DNA of 64,000 nucleotides, taken from contig NZ_QAJP01000003.1 in assembly GCF_003852535.1 (NCBI RefSeq), positions 479,937 to 543,936 on the forward strand. The letters run 5' to 3'. Of this stretch, positions 59,759 through 64,000 are shown one piece after another; the stretch's first letter is position 1, and every line of letters starts with the position of its first letter. Below the pieces are notes generated by a model. The model did not search any database. It saw nothing but the letters and a program-made list of their open reading frames with translations, and had not been told where the DNA came from. The translations under genes and the position numbers were made by a program. This stretch comes from Herminiimonas sp. KBW02 (GTDB lineage: Bacteria > Pseudomonadota > Gammaproteobacteria > Burkholderiales > Burkholderiaceae_D).

Positions 59759-59839
59759 TTAAGACCAGTTTTGCCAGCGTCGCCATAGCCAGGCCTCGTG
59801 GGCGCCTGGTAATGCGAGTCGTTTTTTGTTGAAAAACAT
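59759..59839 (-). CDS. trpL: trp operon leader peptide, Trp-rich
   Basis: A 26-residue frame starting MFFNKKRLALPG and ending AWLWRRWQNWS. Tryptophans are at 17, 19, 22 and 25: four in the last ten residues, against about one per hundred in normal proteins. It lies 16 bases after the gph stop, on the same strand as trpE, immediately before a terminator hairpin. When charged tRNA-Trp is scarce, ribosomes would stall on these codons and alter folding downstream. No good Shine-Dalgarno precedes the ATG, so it may depend on re-initiation after gph. Confidence 0.75.
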   Translation of the reverse strand: MFFNKKRLALPGAHEAWLWRRWQNWS

Positions 59840-59855
59840 GATGTTTATGATGAAA

Positions 59856-60554
59856 TTAGGTGAGCTGCATTAGTTGAGCTGCTTCTAGCAGCGAAGAAAC
59901 TATACCATCCGAATCGACGTCTTGTATAGCCTGCCCGTGGTTGTAGCCATACGGCACCGCGAGGACCTTGCAACCCGCAGCCCGTGCGGCTTGCGAGTCA
60001 TTGATCGAATCGCCGATGGCGACGATCTGCTCCGGCGCAAGGTCAAAATCAGCGCAGACCTGCAGTAATTGCATGGGATCCGGCTTCTTTTTCGTAAAGG
60101 AGTCTCCACCGTAAATGACTTCAAAGTAATCATGCAGAGCGGTCTTCTTCAGCAACGGCAGCGTGAAAGCGATGGGTTTGTTGGTGACACAAGCCAGACG
60201 CAAACCTTTGGCCTGCATTTCCTGCAAACCTTCGTGCACGCCTGGATAAGCGGTCGCGAATTCGCCATTCACATCAAAGTAATGTTGCTCAAACAAGGCC
60301 ATCGCTTCCTTGAAGCGCAGTTCGACTTCGCTTTCTGAGAAATCGACGCCTATGGTCTTGCGCACCAGGTTTTCTGCTCCCTTGCCGACAAAGCTGATGG
60401 CGGTTTCCAGGTCCAGCGGTGTCAGGCCGAGTCCGGCCCGCATGCGATTGATGGCTATGTGCAGATCCTGTGCGGTATGCAGCATGGTGCCATCGAGATC
60501 AATAATGACGCCACGTATGCCGTGCAACATCTGGTTTTCAGTCACCGCGTTCAA
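59856..60554 (-). CDS. gph: Phosphoglycolate phosphatase
   Basis: HAD-family phosphatase of 232 residues that removes 2-phosphoglycolate. HAD motif I is IIDLDGTMLHTAQDL near 17 (nucleophile Asp), motif II is in CVTNKPIAFTLPLL near 126, motif III Lys is in YGGDSFTKKKPDPMQLL near 152, and motif IV is AIGDSINDSQAARAAGC near 178. The gene starts two bases after rpe ends and is followed by the trp leader, so rpe, gph and trp may share a transcript. Confidence 0.92.
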   Translation of the reverse strand: MNAVTENQMLHGIRGVIIDLDGTMLHTAQDLHIAINRMRAGLGLTPLDLETAISFVGKGAENLVRKTIGVDFSESEVELRFKEAMALFEQHYFDVNGEFATAYPGVHEGLQEMQAKGLRLACVTNKPIAFTLPLLKKTALHDYFEVIYGGDSFTKKKPDPMQLLQVCADFDLAPEQIVAIGDSINDSQAARAAGCKVLAVPYGYNHGQAIQDVDSDGIVSSLLEAAQLMQLT

Positions 60555-60556
60555 GC

Positions 60557-61222
60557 TCAGACTTTCGCCAGTTCGCTGCGCATCGCGTCGATCACGGCTT
60601 TGTAATCCGGTTTGCCGAAAATGGCGGAGCCAGCGACAAAGGTATCTGCGCCAGCTGCGGCCGCAGCCGCGATGTTGTCGATTTTGATGCCGCCATCGAC
60701 TTCCAGCATGATGTCGCGGCCGGATTCATCGATCATTTTGCGTACGGCAGCGATCTTCTTCAGCGTATGCGGAATGAAGGATTGGCCGCCAAAGCCCGGG
60801 TTGACCGACATCATCAGGATGATGTCCAGCTTGTCCATCACATGTTCGAGGTGATTCAGGGGCGTTGCCGGATTGAACACCAAGCCAGCTTTACAGCCGT
60901 TATCACGGATCAATTGCAGGGTACGGTCTATATGCTCGGATGCTTCCGGGTGGAAGGTAATGATATTGGCACCGGCCTTGGCAAAGTCAGGAATAATGCG
61001 ATCAACCGGTTTGACCATCAGATGTACGTCGATAGGCACTTGTACGTGCGGGCGTATCGCTTCGCACACCAGCGGCCCGATAGTCAGATTAGGCACATAA
61101 TGGTTATCCATCACGTCGAAATGGATGATATCGGCGCCGGCAGTGACGACATTGCGTACTTCTTCACCAAGACGGGCGAAATCGGCGGATAAAATGCTGG
61201 GAGCGATGCGGTAGTTAGGCAT
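60557..61222 (-). CDS. rpe: Ribulose-phosphate 3-epimerase
   Basis: Interconverts ribulose 5-phosphate and xylulose 5-phosphate in the pentose phosphate pathway. 221 residues, a beta/alpha barrel. [17 protein letters not shown] at the N-terminus, [18 protein letters not shown] near 33 (metal-binding His and Asp), [14 protein letters not shown] near 140 and [12 protein letters not shown] near 173 are all intact. It is first in the line rpe-gph-trp. Confidence 0.97.
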   Translation of the reverse strand: MPNYRIAPSILSADFARLGEEVRNVVTAGADIIHFDVMDNHYVPNLTIGPLVCEAIRPHVQVPIDVHLMVKPVDRIIPDFAKAGANIITFHPEASEHIDRTLQLIRDNGCKAGLVFNPATPLNHLEHVMDKLDIILMMSVNPGFGGQSFIPHTLKKIAAVRKMIDESGRDIMLEVDGGIKIDNIAAAAAAGADTFVAGSAIFGKPDYKAVIDAMRSELAKV

Positions 61223-61391
61223 GATCGTGATTTTGCTAAAGAAGCCGCTATTTTACCCGTGACTCCGCCCGCCTGCCTTGCATGCGCCGGGAATTTCGTG
61301 TGCAATGGCTTGTTGCTCTATATATAGGGCATGGCAGCGCCACAACGACATATACAAGAAGCAAGGGAACTTGCAGCGCAAAAGGAATCAA

Positions 61392-61766
61392 ATGGCATCT
61401 TATGAATTTACCGTGACTATTAATACGCAGTACCTGGAGGAGCAGTCAGATCCGGCTCGTTCCAATTATGTATTTGCGTATTCAGTGACGATCAGGAATA
61501 CAGGGCAGGTCGCGGCACAATTGATTTCGCGCCATTGGGTGATTACCGACGCCAACAACCAGGTGCAGGAGGTGCGTGGCCTTGGTGTGGTCGGTAATCA
61601 GCCTTTGTTGCAGCCGGGTGAGCAGTTCGAGTACACCAGTGGTACTTCGATGGCGACGCCGCAGGGAACCATGGCGGGAGATTACTTCTGTGTTGCCGAG
61701 GATGGCAAACAGTTCGAGGCGAAAATACCCGAGTTCGTCTTATCCCTGCCGCGTACCTTGCATTAA
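61392..61766 (+). CDS. apaG: ApaG protein
   Basis: A 124-residue immunoglobulin-like protein; E. coli ApaG is linked to diadenosine tetraphosphate metabolism and cobalt/magnesium tolerance. The family pattern YVFAYSVTIRNTGQVAAQLISRHWVITDANNQVQEVRGLGVVGNQPLLQPGEQFEYTSG is complete. ATG 61392 is the standard start (MASYEFTVTINTQYL), with AAAGGAATCAA before it. Its stop overlaps the end of a convergent small gene. Confidence 0.95.
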   Translation: MASYEFTVTINTQYLEEQSDPARSNYVFAYSVTIRNTGQVAAQLISRHWVITDANNQVQEVRGLGVVGNQPLLQPGEQFEYTSGTSMATPQGTMAGDYFCVAEDGKQFEAKIPEFVLSLPRTLH

Positions 61767-61909
61767 TCCTGTTTTTTCTCGTCGTCTGTCTGCGGTAAAG
61801 ACTTTTGTGCTGGTGGTTGTGTTGGCTTTCTGCCGGAGAACATGGTCCACCACACTATAAAGAACAGTAAAAACAGCGCGATTCCCGCTTCAACCAATAG
61901 TAGCCACAT
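61763..61909 (-). CDS. Small 48-residue single-pass membrane protein
   Basis: An open frame MWLLLVEAGIALFLLFFIVWWTMF followed by a polar tail SGRKPTQPPAQKS...EKKQD. The first 24 residues are a clear membrane helix with a Trp-rich interface and a basic residue pair behind it, a normal signal-anchor design. AGGGG lies about 9 bases before the ATG. It is convergent with apaG (4-base stop overlap) and divergent from mltA. I do not recognise a family, but the frame fills the whole apaG-mltA gap. Confidence 0.6.
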   Translation of the reverse strand: MWLLLVEAGIALFLLFFIVWWTMFSGRKPTQPPAQKSLPQTDDEKKQD

Positions 61910-61923
61910 TGCTTATCACCCCT

Positions 61924-63105
61924 ATGTCATTGATCCGTCTTAGTTTACTCGCATCCCTCTTACTCGGCCTTGTTTCCTGTTCCACGCTGCCGCCCCCACC
62001 CGAGAAGCCGGTCGTGGCGCCGCCGAAACCGGTAGTGACGCCGGGCGATTTGCCGAAAACCGAGATCGGGCCGACGCTGCGCCCGACTACCTATGCCGCC
62101 CTGCCGGGATGGCGCCTGGATAATCTGCGCGAAGCATGGCCGGCTTACGCGTCGTCGTGCTCGGTGCTGATACGCCGCGTGAACTGGAAGAGCGCATGTA
62201 CTGCCGCGGCGAATGTCGATACTAATAATAGCGAAGCCATCCGCCAGCACTTTGAAACTTACTTCACGCCGTACGAGGTGCGTAATCCTGATGGTTCGGA
62301 TAATGGCCTGGTCACTGGTTACTACGAGCCGTTGTTGCGTGGTTCACGTAAACGCGGCGGCCCATACCAGACGCCTTTACACCGTGCGCCGGACGATATC
62401 CTGACGATAGATTTGGCCAGTGTTTATCCGGAGCTCAAAGGTATGCGTCTGCGCGGTCGCCTGGTGGGCAACAAGGTAGTGGCTTATCCGTCGCGTGCTG
62501 AAATGGCCCAATCGAATTCGCTGGCAGGTAAGGAAATCCTGTGGGTGGACGATCCTATCGAAGCTTTCTTCCTGCAAGTCCAGGGTTCCGGCCGCGTGCA
62601 ACTGGCGGATGGCAAGGAAACTGTCCGCGTCGCCTATGCTGATCAAAATGGCCAGCCGTATAAATCCATCGGTCGTTATCTGGTGGATAAGGGGGAGATG
62701 ACTCTGGATCAGGCGTCTGCGCAAAGTATTAAAGCCTGGGTCATTGCCAATCCGACCCGCCAACAGGAATTGCTGAATGCGAATCCTAGCTATGTCTTCT
62801 TCAAGGAAGAAAAAATAGCGGATGCTAGCGTCGGGCCGAAGGGCGCGATGGGCGTGCCTTTGACGCCGCAGCGCTCAATTGCTATCGATCCGCAATATAT
62901 ACCGATGGGTGCGCCGGTCTTCCTCTCGACGACTCAGCCGAACAGCAATGTCTTGCTGCAACGTTTGATGATGGCGCAGGATACCGGCGGTGCGATCAAA
63001 AATGCAGTGCGTGCCGACTTCTTCTGGGGTTTCGGTGCGCAGGCGGGAGAACAAGCCGGTCGCATGAAGCAGCGCGGTACGATGTGGGTGCTATTACCAA
63101 AATGA
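61924..63105 (+). CDS. mltA: Membrane-bound lytic murein transglycosylase A
   Basis: Outer-membrane lipoprotein that cuts glycan strands. 393 residues from ATG 61924. The lipobox is LLGLVSC with Cys near residue 19, followed by a Pro-rich linker. The MltA domain includes GLVTGYYEPLLRGSRKRGG near 130 and EAFFLQVQGSGRVQLADG near 212. A C-terminal 3D domain has GPKGAMGVPLTPQRSIAID near 303 and AQDTGGAIKNAVRADFFWG near 352 with the catalytic Asp. No Shine-Dalgarno is visible before the ATG. Confidence 0.94.
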   Translation: MSLIRLSLLASLLLGLVSCSTLPPPPEKPVVAPPKPVVTPGDLPKTEIGPTLRPTTYAALPGWRLDNLREAWPAYASSCSVLIRRVNWKSACTAAANVDTNNSEAIRQHFETYFTPYEVRNPDGSDNGLVTGYYEPLLRGSRKRGGPYQTPLHRAPDDILTIDLASVYPELKGMRLRGRLVGNKVVAYPSRAEMAQSNSLAGKEILWVDDPIEAFFLQVQGSGRVQLADGKETVRVAYADQNGQPYKSIGRYLVDKGEMTLDQASAQSIKAWVIANPTRQQELLNANPSYVFFKEEKIADASVGPKGAMGVPLTPQRSIAIDPQYIPMGAPVFLSTTQPNSNVLLQRLMMAQDTGGAIKNAVRADFFWGFGAQAGEQAGRMKQRGTMWVLLPK

Positions 63106-63157
63106 TGTCTGAATAGTATTTAGTGCAACTGAGCGTAGTTATATAAGGAGCGATTCC

Positions 63158-63934
63158 ATGCAATACGAAAATATTCTGGTCGAAATCCACGGCAAGGTTG
63201 GTCTGATCACCTTGAATCGCCCTGCTGCGCTGAATGCGCTCAATGACAAGTTAATGGATGAGCTGGGCCTGGCTCTGCAATCCTTCGATGGCGACGACGA
63301 TATCGGTTGCATCATCATTACTGGTAGTGAAAAAGCCTTTGCTGCAGGTGCCGATATCGGTGCGATGGCCAGTTACACATATATGGATGTATATAAAGGC
63401 GACTACATCACGCGTAACTGGGAGCAAATCCGCAGTGTGCGCAAACCGGTCATCGCTGCGGTTGCCGGTTATGCGCTGGGCGGCGGTTGTGAGCTGGCAA
63501 TGATGTGCGATTTCATCATCGCGGCCGATACGGCCAAATTCGGCCAGCCGGAAATCAAACTCGGGATTATTCCTGGTGCGGGCGGTACACAGCGTTTGCC
63601 GCGCGCAGTATCCAAAGCGAAAGCGATGGATCTGTGCCTGACGGCGCGCATGATGGACGCGGCGGAAGCGGAGCGTGCGGGTTTGGTTTCGCGCGTGGTT
63701 GCTGCAGACAAGTTGCATGAAGAAGCATTGGCGGCGGCAACGGTCATTGCCAATATGTCTCTGCCGATGGTGATGATGGTCAAAGAGTCTATTAACCGTG
63801 CATACGAAACGACGCTGGCAGAAGGTGTGCAATTCGAGCGCCGCTTATTCCACAGCACCTTTGCTACTGCGGATCAGAAGGAAGGTATGCAGGCGTTTAT
63901 AGAGAAGCGTGCACCTCATTTCAGGAACAGTTAA
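63158..63934 (+). CDS. Enoyl-CoA hydratase
   Basis: Crotonase-fold enzyme of 258 residues that hydrates enoyl-CoA in fatty-acid beta-oxidation. [23 protein letters not shown] near 12, [18 protein letters not shown] near 62 (oxyanion-hole region) and [46 protein letters not shown] near 105-150 are typical, with both catalytic Glu residues present (in GGCELAMM and FGQPEIKLG). AAGGAG precedes the ATG. The last 66 bases of the window after it show no gene. Confidence 0.93.
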   Translation: MQYENILVEIHGKVGLITLNRPAALNALNDKLMDELGLALQSFDGDDDIGCIIITGSEKAFAAGADIGAMASYTYMDVYKGDYITRNWEQIRSVRKPVIAAVAGYALGGGCELAMMCDFIIAADTAKFGQPEIKLGIIPGAGGTQRLPRAVSKAKAMDLCLTARMMDAAEAERAGLVSRVVAADKLHEEALAAATVIANMSLPMVMMVKESINRAYETTLAEGVQFERRLFHSTFATADQKEGMQAFIEKRAPHFRNS

Positions 63935-64000
63935 TAGCGCCTGAAAAAACTAATTTGAATTATTTCAAAATTATTTCAGCAAAGCGCTTGCCAAGTTCAA

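Overview
The window is a 64 kb piece of chromosome from a betaproteobacterium, most likely the Oxalobacteraceae (a Herminiimonas/Janthinobacterium-type genome). That family placement is inferred from gene order and protein style: a gshA-gshB-EIIA-HPr-EI cluster, metX-metW, a split trp operon in the order rpe-gph-trpE-trpG-trpD-trpC, and the GatCAB amidotransferase beside mreB. Nearly all of it is core housekeeping DNA. I see no insertion sequence, prophage, CRISPR array or integron. The first gene is cut by the window edge.

Layout. 1-4.6 kb: glutathione synthesis (gshA fragment, gshB), then a regulatory phosphotransferase chain (EIIA-Man, HPr, enzyme I) with no sugar permease. 4.6-5.8 kb: a chromate transporter split into two overlapping half-genes. 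6.0-8.0 kb: metX-metW behind what reads as a SAM-II riboswitch with its own terminator and antiterminator. 8-17 kb: an accessory-like stretch with an AmpG-type permease, an RlmI methyltransferase that has lost its catalytic half, a DUF6352-like protein, a MOT1-type molybdate/sulfate transporter, an OpgC-like membrane protein, an MFS transporter and a Tat-exported PhoX phosphatase. 17-23 kb: xthA, pyrE, a DUF4124 protein and gatCAB. 23-30 kb: the cell-shape operon mreB-mreC-mreD-mrdA-rodA-rlpA. 30-34 kb: rsmI divergent from lpoA-yraN-diaA-dolP, the same order as in E. coli. 34-42.6 kb: a BCCT transporter, LemA, an M48 protease, a TlpA-like thioredoxin, and prmC, dsbB, prfA and hemA on the minus strand. 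42.7-47.2 kb: a three-gene signalling operon (response regulator, LysM-FecR periplasmic protein, CHASE2 histidine kinase). 47.2-51.6 kb: an AT-rich regulatory gap, a 55-residue small protein, PsiF, YidB, class III alcohol dehydrogenase with a divergent GlxA-type regulator, and tRNA-Phe. 51.7-55.6 kb: a UbiH-type hydroxylase, a DsbC-type protein and an M61 peptidase. 55.7-61.2 kb: the trp operon with gph and rpe upstream. 61.4-63.9 kb: apaG, a 48-residue membrane protein, mltA and an enoyl-CoA hydratase.

The most interesting material is regulatory and too short for ordinary gene calling. A 26-residue leader peptide with four tryptophans precedes a terminator hairpin just upstream of trpE, which points to attenuation control. 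The metX leader shows an aptamer, an antiterminator and a terminator that share bases. Two near-identical promoter-hairpin modules sit directly before the BCCT and lemA genes. A perfect GATTGTC dyad lies in the adhC/GlxA-regulator gap. The diaA gene looks as if it could be read from a leaderless message. The CHASE2/FecR-LysM/response-regulator operon is the best candidate for a little-described protein system. All functional statements rest on reading the sequence and on remembered family features; no database search was possible.
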